A stretch of 64,000 nt of DNA, taken from Paenibacillus sp. HW567 (GTDB lineage: Bacteria; Bacillota; Bacilli; Paenibacillales; Paenibacillaceae). This document shows, one piece after another, positions 1-8,671 of this stretch. The DNA lies in NCBI RefSeq assembly GCF_000374185.1, contig NZ_KB910518.1, positions 3,918,669 to 3,982,668 on the forward strand, read 5' to 3'. The position numbers and the translations under genes were made by a program. Below the pieces are notes generated by a model. The model was not told where the DNA came from, did no database searches, and saw only the letters and a program-made list of their open reading frames with translations. The first letter of the stretch is position 1. Each line of letters begins with the position of its first letter.

Positions 1-1945
1 TGACTGTGTCCTGTCCGTCCAGCCGGAATTCAGTTGCTGTGGCTGCCCATTCGCTGCCGTAATATGCCACGGCTGCGATAGCGCTGCTGCTGCCGCCCGC
101 AGTAATGGCCGCTGCTTTGACGGTTGTGCCTTTGGCTACATGGAAAGGGCCTGTGTAAGGCGTACTGTCAAGGCCCGGGTCCGTACCGTCGGTCGTGTAG
201 TAAATATACTTGCTGCCTGACGGATGCGAAATCGTAACCGGTCCATAAATTTGTCCCGCTGCAGGAGAGATAACCGGCGAAATGTTCGTGACACGGAATT
301 CGGTCAATTCCTCCAGCGACAGCGCTTTGTTGAAAATCTGGTAATTGTCAATCAGTCCGGCATAATATTCGCCCGAGCCCCAGTTCCCTTTACCAAGCTG
401 GAGAATGCCGCCTGATGAGGTCAGGATGCTGGTCAGCGCATGGCTGCTTGCCACAGTCGACTGCAGCTCTCCGTCAATGTACAGCTTGGTGTCCGCCGCC
501 GAAATGACGATATCGACATGCTTCCAGTTAGAGCCGCTGGCTGCCTGCAGGCTTGCAGGACGTGTGCCGCTGTTGTTGTACCGCTCCACGGTAACGCCAG
601 AGGCGGTGTCGATGACTCCCAAGTAATGCTCGTTCAGGTATGACTGCGCATTCGTATTCGGAGCCGCGAACAGCGCCCAGCCGCTGCCTCCGTTCGGCTT
701 GCTGTCATAGGAGACCGTCAGCTCGTTCAGTCCGGCCAGCAGCGGTTTTCCGTCGGTCTTCGTAACATTCAGCCAGAAGCTGCTGCTGATATTGGCCGCC
801 TTGCCGTTGCCCTCGAACGAATCGGCATAGCTGGCTGTGCCTTGAACCGCGGCCTTCGCTACGCCTCCGGTAAGCCCGCTTGTTGTATTGTCGAAATTGA
901 AGCTCGCAATCAGATTATCCCCGGCATCAACCGGCGGCACCTTCACGGTGTAAGACTGGCTGTAGCCGAACCAGGTCATGGTCAGCGTGACGGTTTTGGC
1001 GCTTTCTCCCTGCTGCGGGCGCGTCACCGCGCCAGTGCCCGGATGAATCGCAACCGGATCGCTTGAGGTCCAGACAATATTCGGATCGCTGAGCAGCGAC
1101 ACATTGCTGCGGACCTCCAGCCCGTCCGCCAGCGTCTGCGATGCCAGCAGATCATTCCACGTAAAAAGCCGGATCTCCCCGGCCAAATAAGCCGCTGCCT
1201 CCGCATTCAGCGCGTCTTTAAACACACGGACATCGCGGTAGTGTGAATCGAGGTTGGAGAAGGTAGCAATCGTACGGTTGAGCCGGAACTGCCCGTTGCC
1301 GATTTTATCGGCTCCGATTCCATTCGACGCGGCCTCCGCCGCCTTGACCCCGTCCACCCACACGGTCAGCTTGCCTGTACCGGCTGTGCCATCCAGCGCA
1401 ATCGTATAGTTATGCCACATATCGGCTGCCGGAGCGTCGAAGGAGGCCGCCACGGCGTCCGTCCCCCCCTGCTTCAGCACAACTGCCGCTTTTCCCGTGC
1501 TGTAATAAGGCCGCAAGGTGATGTTGTTATTGTTGTCTGCCCCGTAGGACAGAAGGGTGTTAGCCGCGCTCGTCGTCCGCGTCTGGTTCCCGTTCAGCTT
1601 AACATCGAGCGAGAAAGAGATTTTGTCTCCCGTAACGGCTGCACCCGGGTTGGTGCCGGCAATATGGCCGTTATTGGCATTGCCCGGATTGACCAGCGAC
1701 ACATACTGCGCGTTCCAGACCGGGGAGCTGCCGCTTAATTCCTGTGAAGTGTTCAGCTTGTTCTGATATTGATACGTGTTGTTGAGCGGATAATACGCCA
1801 CCGTCGCACTGTCCAGCGTGCTAACATCGAAATTCGCTGCGTGAGCATCAGGAATTGGCGAAAGACCACCAATGAATACGCTTACAATCAATGATGCTCG
1901 CACTGTCCTTGTCCAGACTTGTCTCAGCGTTGACCTTAATCCCAT
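1..1945 (-). CDS. Secreted LamG/Ig-like multidomain protein, 3' end cut by window edge
   Basis: About 648 codons are visible; the C-terminus lies beyond base 1. Residues 1-36 form a signal peptide (basic start, hydrophobic core, DAHA/A cleavage). A LamG/concanavalin-like fold follows (about 50-240, with WHNYTIALDG and KLTVWVDGV), then an atrophied bacterial Ig-like module (about 243-325, IVWTSSDP and GAVTRPQ), a second LamG fold (about 330-535) and a chitobiase C-terminal-like module (about 545-640, YYTTDGTDP). Such proteins act outside the cell on polysaccharides; a catalytic domain may lie in the missing part. ATG 1945 was chosen because AAAGGAG sits 7 bases upstream; the in-frame ATG at 1951 is too close to it. 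A promoter and a cre-like site lie upstream. Substrate unknown. Confidence 0.85.
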   Translation of the reverse strand, partial: MGLRSTLRQVWTRTVRASLIVSVFIGGLSPIPDAHAANFDVSTLDSATVAYYPLNNTYQYQNKLNTSQELSGSSPVWNAQYVSLVNPGNANNGHIAGTNPGAAVTGDKISFSLDVKLNGNQTRTTSAANTLLSYGADNNNNITLRPYYSTGKAAVVLKQGGTDAVAASFDAPAADMWHNYTIALDGTAGTGKLTVWVDGVKAAEAASNGIGADKIGNGQFRLNRTIATFSNLDSHYRDVRVFKDALNAEAAAYLAGEIRLFTWNDLLASQTLADGLEVRSNVSLLSDPNIVWTSSDPVAIHPGTGAVTRPQQGESAKTVTLTMTWFGYSQSYTVKVPPVDAGDNLIASFNFDNTTSGLTGGVAKAAVQGTASYADSFEGNGKAANISSSFWLNVTKTDGKPLLAGLNELTVSYDSKPNGGSGWALFAAPNTNAQSYLNEHYLGVIDTASGVTVERYNNSGTRPASLQAASGSNWKHVDIVISAADTKLYIDGELQSTVASSHALTSILTSSGGILQLGKGNWGSGEYYAGLIDNYQIFNKALSLEELTEFRVTNISPVISPAAGQIYGPVTISHPSGSKYIYYTTDGTDPGLDSTPYTGPFHVAKGTTVKAAAITAGGSSSAIAAVAYYGSEWAATATEFRLDGQDTV

Positions 1946-2051
1946 TGCCATTCTCCTTTTCTCTATTAAAGTATAAATCATAGAATATCGTCCTTCTGCC
2001 TCTGCACCGGATTGCTCCGGGGAATTGCCCTTTCCATCCCCTCTCTATAAT

Positions 2052-2065
2052 AAAAAGCGCTTACA
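2052..2065 (-). promoter_or_regulatory. Candidate cre (CcpA) site
   Basis: On the minus strand the site reads TGTAAGCGCTTTTT, matching the Bacillus cre consensus TGWAANCGNTNWCA except at the last two positions. It lies about 35-48 bases downstream of the predicted start of transcription of the secreted LamG gene, a roadblock position for CcpA repression. Assigned by motif only. Confidence 0.5.
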
Positions 2066-2106
2066 AAACAATATTGCCTTGTGCATGGTTCTCTCTTTTT
2101 TATTGG

Positions 2107-2135
2107 ATTATAGTGGAAGTGTGCGGGACCGTTAA
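2107..2135 (-). promoter_or_regulatory. Sigma-A-type promoter of the LamG gene
   Basis: Minus strand TTAACG (2135-2130), 17 bases, TATAAT (2112-2107). The -10 is perfect and the -35 weak. Transcription would start near 2100, giving a leader of about 155 bases that holds the cre-like site. The rest of the 1946-2316 spacer holds only this, the ribosome site and the terminator at 2238-2280. Confidence 0.55.
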
Positions 2136-2237
2136 GTGAAACATTCTGCTGCGAGTGAACAAAGCTATCCTTTTACATGTATACTTATCTTCAAAATTGA
2201 ACAATTGCAAACAGTCGTCGGATTGTGAACAGCAAAA

Positions 2238-2280
2238 CGGCCCTCTATCGGCAAGATGGAGGACCGTTTGCTTGTTTTTT
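2238..2280. terminator. Hairpin terminator after the exonuclease gene
   Basis: Arms AAACGG-C-CCTC and GAGG-A-CCGTTT form a stem with one mismatch. A T-rich tail follows on both strands, so it can end the leftward exonuclease transcript. Confidence 0.5.
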
Positions 2281-2316
2281 GAATTGATATTGCGCCGCTA
2301 AGTCTGAATATACTGT

Positions 2317-3207
2317 TTAACCATTCACTACCTCACCGAGTATTTTTACAAGACCACCGAACTCCAATTCGTCAAATTTCCTGGAGGCAGCCTCATGACG
2401 CAGATTCCATAGACATTCATTGAGATCACATTCAATGGGCACATCCAGCCGGATTCTGGCCAAATCTCTTGAAAGGTGCAGCATATCCAGGTTTTCTTCA
2501 ATCTTCTTCTTAACACTTTTAGGGAGCATTTCAAGACATTCGAGACAGCCTTCAACTGATCCATACTCGCTTAACAACTTAAGGGCAGTCTTTTCACCGA
2601 TGCCTTTAACCCCCGGATAATTATCACTGGTGTCCCCCATAAATGCCTTTAAATCTATCACCTGCAGTGGTGTTAGCTGCTTGGCAGTAAACAGAGTCTC
2701 TAAATCATACACAGTGTAATTAGAACGTCCCTTATTCATGATGACAACCTTTATCTGTTCAGTAATTAACTGAAGCATGTCATGATCTCCGGTTAAAATA
2801 AACACCTCAGTGTCGCCTTGAAATTTTTTGGCCAGCGTGCCGATACAATCGTCAGCTTCGTACCCGGTCAGACCAATATTAGGCACACCCATTTCAGCCA
2901 CGACTTCTTTGACCAAGTTGAATTGCGGCAAAAGTTCAAGTGGAGCCTCTGAACGATTTTGTTTGTACTGGCTATAGGTTTCGGTACGAAAAGTACTGCT
3001 CCCCATATCCCAGCAGCAAATCACATGTGTCGGGCTAAATTGGTTAATTGCATCAAAAAAGTATTGTAGAAACCCATAGACAGCATTGGTGGGTATACCT
3101 GCCTTTGTTTTTCGAATATATCCTGAGGACGAAGTCGCATAAAATGCTCTAAAAAGAAGAGCCATTCCATCGACGATCATTACCCGGCCCTTAGTTTCTG
3201 TGCTCAT
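2317..3207 (-). CDS. 5'-3' exonuclease (Pol I N-terminal-like, YpcP type)
   Basis: 296 aa with the fold of the 5'-nuclease domain of DNA polymerase I but no polymerase part, like stand-alone YpcP/Xni proteins. Visible signatures: MIVDGMALLFRAFY (first metal aspartate and arch start), YEADDCIGTLA, LTGDHDMLQL, and the helix-3-turn-helix stretch MGDTSDNYPGVKGIGEKTA, which supply the acidic metal ligands and DNA-binding loop. Likely removes RNA primers or flap ends in replication and repair in the cytoplasm. ATG 3207 has AAGGAGAGG upstream. It ends a leftward run with the ArsC-like, RluA and corrinoid adenosyltransferase genes. Confidence 0.93.
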   Translation of the reverse strand: MSTETKGRVMIVDGMALLFRAFYATSSSGYIRKTKAGIPTNAVYGFLQYFFDAINQFSPTHVICCWDMGSSTFRTETYSQYKQNRSEAPLELLPQFNLVKEVVAEMGVPNIGLTGYEADDCIGTLAKKFQGDTEVFILTGDHDMLQLITEQIKVVIMNKGRSNYTVYDLETLFTAKQLTPLQVIDLKAFMGDTSDNYPGVKGIGEKTALKLLSEYGSVEGCLECLEMLPKSVKKKIEENLDMLHLSRDLARIRLDVPIECDLNECLWNLRHEAASRKFDELEFGGLVKILGEVVNG

Positions 3208-3335
3208 GTGTAACCTCTCCTTGTTTGTTCTTCGTTTAGAGATGGGCCGAAGCTGCGAAGTCTGGCCGGACCTCCGTCAGCCGCCGATCTCTTCCTCCTT
3301 GATGTATACCGCACTGGTCCGATAAGCTGCAGCAA

Positions 3336-3701
3336 TCAGGCCTGACTCCAAGCTTCAGCATACTGCTCTTCCTTGAAGCCTACGGTAACCTTCTTGCCGT
3401 CAGTGACAATCGGGCGTTTGATCAGCATGCCGCTGCCCGACAGCAAGGCCAACTGCTCATCTTCGCTCAGACCCGGCAGCTTGTCCTTCAGTCCGAGATT
3501 CTTATAGACTTCACCGCTCGTATTAAAAAACTTCTTAAGCTCAAGCCCGCTGTTCGCCAACAGCACGCGCAGCTCCTCTACAGTCGGCGGCTCCTCGGCA
3601 ATATGCTGCAGCTCCAGATCATGCCCCGCTTCCTTAAGCCATTTCACAGCGCTGCGGCAGGTGCCGCATTTCGGATATTGATAAACCTTCAGATGACTCA
3701 T
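3336..3701 (-). CDS. ArsC-family thioredoxin-fold protein (YusI-like)
   Basis: 121 aa, usual length for the ArsC/Spx superfamily. The N-terminal YQYPKCGTCRSAVKWL holds a CxxC pair (CGTC) in the thioredoxin-fold active site; RPIVTDGKKVTVGF near the C-terminus is the family's cis-proline region. Family members are annotated as arsenate reductase, but no ars genes are near, and Spx would differ in the C-terminal RNA-polymerase contacts. A thiol reductase of unknown substrate is the safest call. ATG 3701 has AAGGAG six bases upstream. Its upstream spacer is filled by the hairpin-repeat array at 3742-4016. Confidence 0.85.
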   Translation of the reverse strand: MSHLKVYQYPKCGTCRSAVKWLKEAGHDLELQHIAEEPPTVEELRVLLANSGLELKKFFNTSGEVYKNLGLKDKLPGLSEDEQLALLSGSGMLIKRPIVTDGKKVTVGFKEEQYAEAWSQA

Positions 3702-3741
3702 TGGCTACTCCTTCAGTAAAAGTAATATGCTGGGTGAAAAT

Positions 3742-4016
3742 AACGGCATTTTTGCCGTTGTTCGCGCCAAAAGTGGCGGCGGTTCGGGCAGCAGCGGTAT
3801 TTTTACCGTTGTTCGCGCTCAAAGCCGTCGCCCGCTACTCAACAACGGCATTTTTACCGTTGTTCGCGCCAAAAGTGGCGCGGTTCGCTCAGCAACGGCA
3901 TTTTTGCCGTTGTCCGCGCCAAAAGTGGCGGCGGTTCGGGCAGCAACGGCATTTTTGCCGTTGTTCGCACCGAAAGCCGTCGCCCGCTACTCAACAACGG
4001 CATTTTTGCCGTTGTT
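3742..4016. repeat. Six-copy array of ~51-bp hairpin repeats
   Basis: Cores begin at 3742, 3793, 3844, 3894, 3945 and 3996 (spacings 51, 51, 50, 51, 51). Each core is a palindrome with arms AACGGCA and TGCCGTT, or the variants GCGGTA/TACCGTT, around a T4 loop, followed by GTT. Linkers come in two types: one with AAAAGTGGCGGCGGTTCGG after units 1, 3 and 4, the other with AAAGCCGTCGCCCGCTACTC after units 2 and 5. The array fills the spacer between the ArsC-like gene and rluA, and the last copy lies inside the rluA 3' end. A related array with the same period starts at 63892. Linkers are shared, not unique, so this is not CRISPR. Confidence 0.92.
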
Positions 4017-5126
4017 TTCGTCCAACCCTTCTGCGGCCAGCCGCCGCAGCTTCTCCTGCAGCCGCGCCATATCCGGCGGCAGCGGAGCGTCAAAGACCAG
4101 CTCCGTGCGCAGCACCGGATGCCGGAAGGCCAGCCGCACGGCATGCAGCGCCTGACGCGGAATGGACGCGTCCAGCTCCGCAATCCCCTCCAGCTCCGCC
4201 CGCTCTTCCGCATCCAGCTCCGCAACCCGCTCCAACTCCGCCCGTTCTTCCGCGTCCAGCTCCGCAACCCGCTCCAGCTCCGCCCCCTCTTCCGCGTCCA
4301 GCTCCGCAATCCGCTCCAGCCCACGCCCCCCGGCCAGCTCCGCCTGGTCGTAGAGCCTGTGGCGGTACATCCCGTCGCCGATCAGCGGGCAGCCGATGGA
4401 GCTCATGTGCACCCGGATCTGGTGGGTGCGGCCGCTCTCCAGCTTCAGCTCGACCAGCGCTGCGCCGGGGTAGACCTCCTTGACCTCATAGCGGGTCAAG
4501 GAGGGATAACCGTCCGGCGTCACAATCCGCCGGTGCGGCTCCAGCGGGTCGCGGTCAATGGGACCGTCGATATCCCCGCTCGGTGCAGCAGGGACCCCAT
4601 GCACAAAAGCGGCATAACGTTTGCCCACCGTTCCGGCAAGCATCTGCTCGGAAATATGCTGGTGGCTGTACGGATTCTTCGCAATAACCAGCACGCCTGA
4701 TGTTTCCTGGTCCAGACGGTGGACAGGGCGGAAGCGGTACTGCTCTCCTTTGTGCGCCCAGTAATAGACAACTCCATTGGCAAGAGTGTCGGTATAATGA
4801 CCATGCGTCGGATGTACAATGATGCCCGCCGCCTTGTTGACAACGAGAAGATGCTCGTCCTCATAGAGAATCTCGAACGGAAGCGGCTGCGGCAGAATGT
4901 CCTCCGAGGTCTCCTGCTCCATGCGGATTTCCACAAGATCTCCGGCATTGACCTGGACGCTGATGTAGACCCGCCCGCCATTCAGCATGATGCCCTGCTC
5001 TGTCATTTTGAGCCGGGACAGCAGCTTGCGCGATACATCCATCCGCTTCTGCAGAATCGTCTTAAGCAGCCAGCCGTCCTCGGACGGCGGCACTTGATAG
5101 GATATAGGTGAATAATAGCTGGTCAT
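3987..5126 (-). CDS. RluA-family pseudouridine synthase with internal peptide repeats
   Basis: 379 aa. An N-terminal S4-like RNA-binding part (LLKTILQKRMDVSRKLLSRLK) precedes the RluA catalytic core with HRLDQETSGVLVIAKN, whose Asp attacks uridine in rRNA or tRNA; LKLESGRTHQIRVHM is the second family motif. Two oddities: four copies of a 14-residue charged repeat (ELERVAELDAEERA type, about residues 268-320) sit between the GDGMYRHRLY and RQALHAVRLAF motifs, and the last ten residues (ENNGKNAVVE) are encoded by a hairpin-repeat unit. Start ATG 5126 follows the upstream stop by one base and has AAGGTG upstream; a longer frame to 5210 would overlap the adenosyltransferase gene. Target base unknown. 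Confidence 0.92.
   Translation of the reverse strand: MTSYYSPISYQVPPSEDGWLLKTILQKRMDVSRKLLSRLKMTEQGIMLNGGRVYISVQVNAGDLVEIRMEQETSEDILPQPLPFEILYEDEHLLVVNKAAGIIVHPTHGHYTDTLANGVVYYWAHKGEQYRFRPVHRLDQETSGVLVIAKNPYSHQHISEQMLAGTVGKRYAAFVHGVPAAPSGDIDGPIDRDPLEPHRRIVTPDGYPSLTRYEVKEVYPGAALVELKLESGRTHQIRVHMSSIGCPLIGDGMYRHRLYDQAELAGGRGLERIAELDAEEGAELERVAELDAEERAELERVAELDAEERAELEGIAELDASIPRQALHAVRLAFRHPVLRTELVFDAPLPPDMARLQEKLRRLAAEGLDENNGKNAVVE
4171..4320. repeat. 42-bp coding minisatellite in rluA
   Basis: Copies start at 4171, 4213, 4255 and 4297 (last one partial), each opening TCCAGCTCCGCAA on the plus strand. The period of 42 is a multiple of three, so copy-number change keeps the rluA frame. On the coding strand each copy gives a 14-residue Glu/Ala/Leu-rich helical unit. 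Confidence 0.9.
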
Positions 5127-5127
5127 A

Positions 5128-5691
5128 TTAGTTGCGGAACACCTTTTTGCTGCGCACATATTCCACGTCAGCAACCCCGAGGCGCGTATTGGCCGCGCGG
5201 GCCAGCGCAAAGAAATAATCCGACAGCCGGTTCAGATAGATTACGGCCTCCGGGTTGATATCCGCACTGCGCCCCAGCGTAACCGCGCGCCGTTCCGCCC
5301 GGCGGCAGACGGTGCGGCACACATGCAGCACCGAAGACAACTGGCTTCCCCCCGGCAGAATGAAGCGCTCCAGCACCGGATTCTCCGCCTGCAGCAGATC
5401 AATCCACCCCTCAAGACGTACTGCCATCTCGCTTTTCACCTTATATTTACTCTCGCTGATCTTCACAAAAGCCAGATCCGAGCCGCAATCGAACAGCTCA
5501 TGCTGAATCTCCAGAAGCTGCTCCCGGACATCCGCGAACCTCTCGTCCTCCATCAGACTGCGCGCCTGCCCGACAAAGCAGTTCAGCTCGTCAATGGTTC
5601 CGTAAGCTTCAACGCGCACATCGTCCTTGCCTACTCTGCCGCCGATCACCGACGTTTCTCCCTTGTCACCCGTACGTGTGTAAATCGCCAT
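5128..5691 (-). CDS. ATP:cob(I)alamin adenosyltransferase, PduO type
   Basis: 187 aa. Transfers the adenosyl group of ATP to cob(I)alamin, making coenzyme B12. Family marks: TRTGDKGETSVIGG (ATP binding, residues 5-18), the RVEAYGTIDELNCFVG helix, and LPGGSQLSSVLHVCRTVCRRAERR-type residues with the RxxxRRAER pattern near 120-140. Start ATG 5691 was chosen over 5718 because AGGAGG lies eight bases before it. It is followed one base after its stop by rluA, so the two are co-translated. No B12-dependent enzyme is in the window. Confidence 0.93.
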   Translation of the reverse strand: MAIYTRTGDKGETSVIGGRVGKDDVRVEAYGTIDELNCFVGQARSLMEDERFADVREQLLEIQHELFDCGSDLAFVKISESKYKVKSEMAVRLEGWIDLLQAENPVLERFILPGGSQLSSVLHVCRTVCRRAERRAVTLGRSADINPEAVIYLNRLSDYFFALARAANTRLGVADVEYVRSKKVFRN

Positions 5692-5873
5692 TTGTTGCCC
5701 CTCCTGACTTTCAGTCACATAGTATTAGTTTAAACGCTCCACTATAAATAAGGCAAACAAAGATCGTCATTTCCGCCATGTAAAAAATAACTATTAAAAA
5801 GAATTCCCCTTCCTTTAGAGCAACGGAACACTGTATCATAAATCTAATTGAACATCGCAAAGGAGCAGTCAAA

Positions 5874-6287
5874 TTGAGGATTATTACTGCAACGGATTCG
5901 GACTATGAATATATTAGACAGCATGACCGTCATATTTCAGAACAATTGATTTTGCCCAAAATCAGCAGGCATGAGATTTACATTTTTCAAAATGAATGTG
6001 AAGTTATTGCAGGGTGGATGCGCTACGGTTATTTTTGGGACAACATCCCGTTTTTGAACATGATTTGGATAGATGAACCTTACCGAAGCAATGGATTAGG
6101 GAAAAGAGCCCTTCTTTTCTGGGAGGCTGAAATGAAGCGGAAGGGATTTCATTTGGTGATGACATCCACACAAGCCAATGAAGGCGCCCAGCATTTTTAC
6201 AGAAAATTGGGTTATCGCGATTCGGGGTGCTTATTGCTCGAAGACGAGCCATTGGAAATCCTTCTAACTAAGAAACTGGAACAATAG
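5874..6287 (+). CDS. GNAT-family N-acetyltransferase
   Basis: 137 aa, typical single-domain GNAT. The acetyl-CoA pyrophosphate loop is visible as EPYRSNGLGKRALLF (Q/RxxGxG pattern, about residues 75-89), followed by the beta-5/alpha-4 stretch HLVMTSTQANEGAQHFYRKLGY. TTG 5874 is the start, with AAAGGAG nine bases upstream; no ATG fits. It stands alone on the plus strand between leftward genes and ends at a shared terminator. Substrate cannot be told from sequence. Confidence 0.85.
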   Translation: MRIITATDSDYEYIRQHDRHISEQLILPKISRHEIYIFQNECEVIAGWMRYGYFWDNIPFLNMIWIDEPYRSNGLGKRALLFWEAEMKRKGFHLVMTSTQANEGAQHFYRKLGYRDSGCLLLEDEPLEILLTKKLEQ

Positions 6288-6319
6288 CAGCAATATTCCA
6301 GCCATTCAAACTCCCGATA

Positions 6320-6355
6320 AAAGGGGCGGCATCTTCAGCAGATGACCGCCCCTTT
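6320..6355. terminator. Bidirectional terminator between GNAT and chemoreceptor genes
   Basis: Perfect ten-base arms AAAGGGGCGG and CCGCCCCTTT around a 16-base loop. Both strands end in T-rich sequence, suiting the convergent genes on either side. Confidence 0.8.
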
Positions 6356-6394
6356 GTCTGCAAGCTTGTACTCACAGCATACTTATACACTCTG

Positions 6395-8455
6395 CTAGAC
6401 CTGGCTCACTTTAAACTGCGTGACCGAGCTCTGCATGTCGTCAGCCATTTTGGCGAGCTGCATGGATGCCGCTGCAACCTCCTCCATAGAGGCAAGCTGC
6501 TCTTCCGAGGAAGCGGCAACGCTCTGTGAATGGCCTACGGCATGATTAGCAATTTCCGCCATCTGTTCAACCGTTGAGGTCAGCTCCTCGGTTCCGGCGA
6601 GAAGCTGCTCTGAGGAGGAAGACACTTCATGAATCTGCGTATGAATCTCACCGATTCCATGCATTATTTCCGTGAACAACTGTCCGGCCTCACTGACCAT
6701 ACGCGAGCCTTCCTGCACCTGTCCGGCATTTGCTGTCATAGAGTCGACGGCTTTTAGATTTTCCTGCTGTATTTCTGAAATCAGACTGCTGATGTGGCTG
6801 GCGGCCTGTGCCGTTTGCTCCGATAATTTTTTGACCTCTCCCGCAACCACTGAGAAGCCGCGTCCGTATTCACCGGCCCGCGCAGCTTCAATCGCCGCAT
6901 TCAACGCAAGCATATTCGTCTGATTGCTGATCTCGGTAATTAACCCGATAATCTCACCGATCTGCCCAGATCTGGCATCCAGTGATTCAATCAGCCCCAT
7001 CGTTTCTGCTACGGACATTTCCATCACCTTCATCCCGCCAACCGCCTGTGTGATGATGTCATTGCCGCTTTGCGCCTGGTTCGCCACCTTCCCGGCCGCT
7101 TCCGCCGCATCCGTCGAGGATTCAGCAATGCGCTGCACACCGGCTGCCATTTCCTCCATCGCTCTCGCCGATTCGCGGGTCGCCTGAAGCTGGGTATCCG
7201 CTCCCGCCGCCATGTCCTGAATGGCCTGTACAACCGCTTCAGTAGTCTGATTGGTCTGATTCGCACTGGACATCAGTTGCTCCGAGGTGGAAGCCACCTG
7301 GAAGGAATGGTCGGCGGCCTGGCCCAGCAGCTTGCTCAGATTCTCGATCATCCGGTTCATATATTGAGCCATCGTACCAAATTCATCTGAACTTTGAATG
7401 TCCAGCCTGCGTGTGAAGTCCCCATCCGCCATCAGGTGTGAAAGCTCGTTCACCATCCCGATTTTGCGGGTAATGAACCGGCTGTAAAAGTATACTGCGA
7501 GCACAATCACCACAAGTCCTGCCAGGCCGGTCAGTACAATTGTGTTCAGCAGCGATTTCAAAGGCGCGTACAGCTCCTTCTCGGAGATCGTAAGCCCAAG
7601 CACCCAGCCGGTCTCCGGGAGCTTCTGATAATATAGCTGATAGGGAGTCTTGGCATCGGAATACTTCACCATGCCGCTGCTTTTTTGCAGCAGCTCTTTA
7701 CCTGCTGAAGCCAGACTCGCATTTTTCTCGCCGGAAATCTTCAGCTTCATGATTTTTTCTTTGTCGGGTCCTGCTATGTAGTTTCCTTGCTTATCAATCA
7801 GCATTGCCCAGCCTGCATCTCCGACCTTGGTCTTGGCAATCTCATCCTGCAGGGTCTGCAAATTGATATCCCCGGTCATCACTCCGAGCAGCGTGCGTTG
7901 ACTGTCAAAAAACGGAACCGAGAAGGTCGCCATCGTCGTGTCTGTCCCGGTGTCATAATAAGGATCGGTAATTCCTATCTGCTCTTTGCCAATTTTGTAC
8001 CAGGCCTGAGCGGGATAATTGTAGGAGGGATCACTGTACTGCTCAGTCGTAACGATATTGCCACCCTCACGGTAGGCGTAGGTGGAGAAGAATTTTTGGT
8101 TGGCGCTGTACCTTTCAGGCTCAAAATAAATCCCAACGCCATAGGTATCCTTATTCGAGTTCAATGCATTACTGAGCATCGCCCTGTACTGCTCCAGCGT
8201 ATACGCGGAGGCCTGATTCTCTACAACCCGGGCCAGAACCTCTGGAACCTTGCGGTGGGTGCTTAAATTTGCCGATATTCCGTTTGAAATGTCTGACAAC
8301 TGCACCTTCATCTTCTCTTGAATTTGATTCTGGATAATCGTTTTGGAATAATCATAGGAAAAAAGTGCGACAAGCAGCAGAGTTACGAGAAAAGCGGGCA
8401 GAATCGTTGCGAATGTTTTCATACGAATGCTTCTGAATTGAACCTTTTTTGCCAT
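6395..8455 (-). CDS. Methyl-accepting chemotaxis protein with periplasmic-type dCache sensor
   Basis: 686 aa. TM1 (about 12-34, [16 protein letters not shown]), an extracellular double-Cache sensor (about 40-285; [15 protein letters not shown] and [13 protein letters not shown] are typical), TM2 (about 298-320), HAMP, then the methyl-accepting signaling domain with the hairpin tip [19 protein letters not shown]. Senses an external ligand and signals through CheA/CheW. Start ATG 8455 was chosen over 8491 because a GGGGGGAC ribosome site precedes it and it starts with a basic MAKK before TM1. No other chemotaxis gene is near. Ligand unknown. Confidence 0.95.
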   Translation of the reverse strand: MAKKVQFRSIRMKTFATILPAFLVTLLLVALFSYDYSKTIIQNQIQEKMKVQLSDISNGISANLSTHRKVPEVLARVVENQASAYTLEQYRAMLSNALNSNKDTYGVGIYFEPERYSANQKFFSTYAYREGGNIVTTEQYSDPSYNYPAQAWYKIGKEQIGITDPYYDTGTDTTMATFSVPFFDSQRTLLGVMTGDINLQTLQDEIAKTKVGDAGWAMLIDKQGNYIAGPDKEKIMKLKISGEKNASLASAGKELLQKSSGMVKYSDAKTPYQLYYQKLPETGWVLGLTISEKELYAPLKSLLNTIVLTGLAGLVVIVLAVYFYSRFITRKIGMVNELSHLMADGDFTRRLDIQSSDEFGTMAQYMNRMIENLSKLLGQAADHSFQVASTSEQLMSSANQTNQTTEAVVQAIQDMAAGADTQLQATRESARAMEEMAAGVQRIAESSTDAAEAAGKVANQAQSGNDIITQAVGGMKVMEMSVAETMGLIESLDARSGQIGEIIGLITEISNQTNMLALNAAIEAARAGEYGRGFSVVAGEVKKLSEQTAQAASHISSLISEIQQENLKAVDSMTANAGQVQEGSRMVSEAGQLFTEIMHGIGEIHTQIHEVSSSSEQLLAGTEELTSTVEQMAEIANHAVGHSQSVAASSEEQLASMEEVAAASMQLAKMADDMQSSVTQFKVSQV

Positions 8456-8622
8456 GATAGTCCCCCCAAGTGATGTAGTTGATATAAGCATAGTGAATTT
8501 CCAGTAGGAGAGCTACCATTTCTCTGTTAATAATTTGTCGAATAACCAAACAACTTGCCGCAATTCAGCGAAAAGCAGCGCCAGTCATTGCTTCCCCGAA
8601 AGGAGCGGATCTGCAGCAGCAC

Positions 8623-8644
8623 AAAAAAGGGACCCGAAGGTCCC
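8623..8644 (-). terminator. Terminator after the Spo0E-like gene
   Basis: On the minus strand GGGACC-TTCG-GGTCCC is followed directly by TTTTTT: a UUCG-loop intrinsic terminator of textbook form, 28 bases past the stop. Confidence 0.9.
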
Positions 8645-8671
8645 CACTATGACATTCTCTTCACTGGACTG

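Noticed and set aside
3742..4016. CRISPR-like array
   Set aside because: The repeat cores are palindromic, linkers are shared between units rather than unique, and no cas genes are near.
3701..4483. Plus-strand 260-codon frame across the hairpin array and rluA end
   Set aside because: It is a shadow of the 51-bp and 42-bp repeats, low complexity, with no ribosome site, and antisense to rluA.
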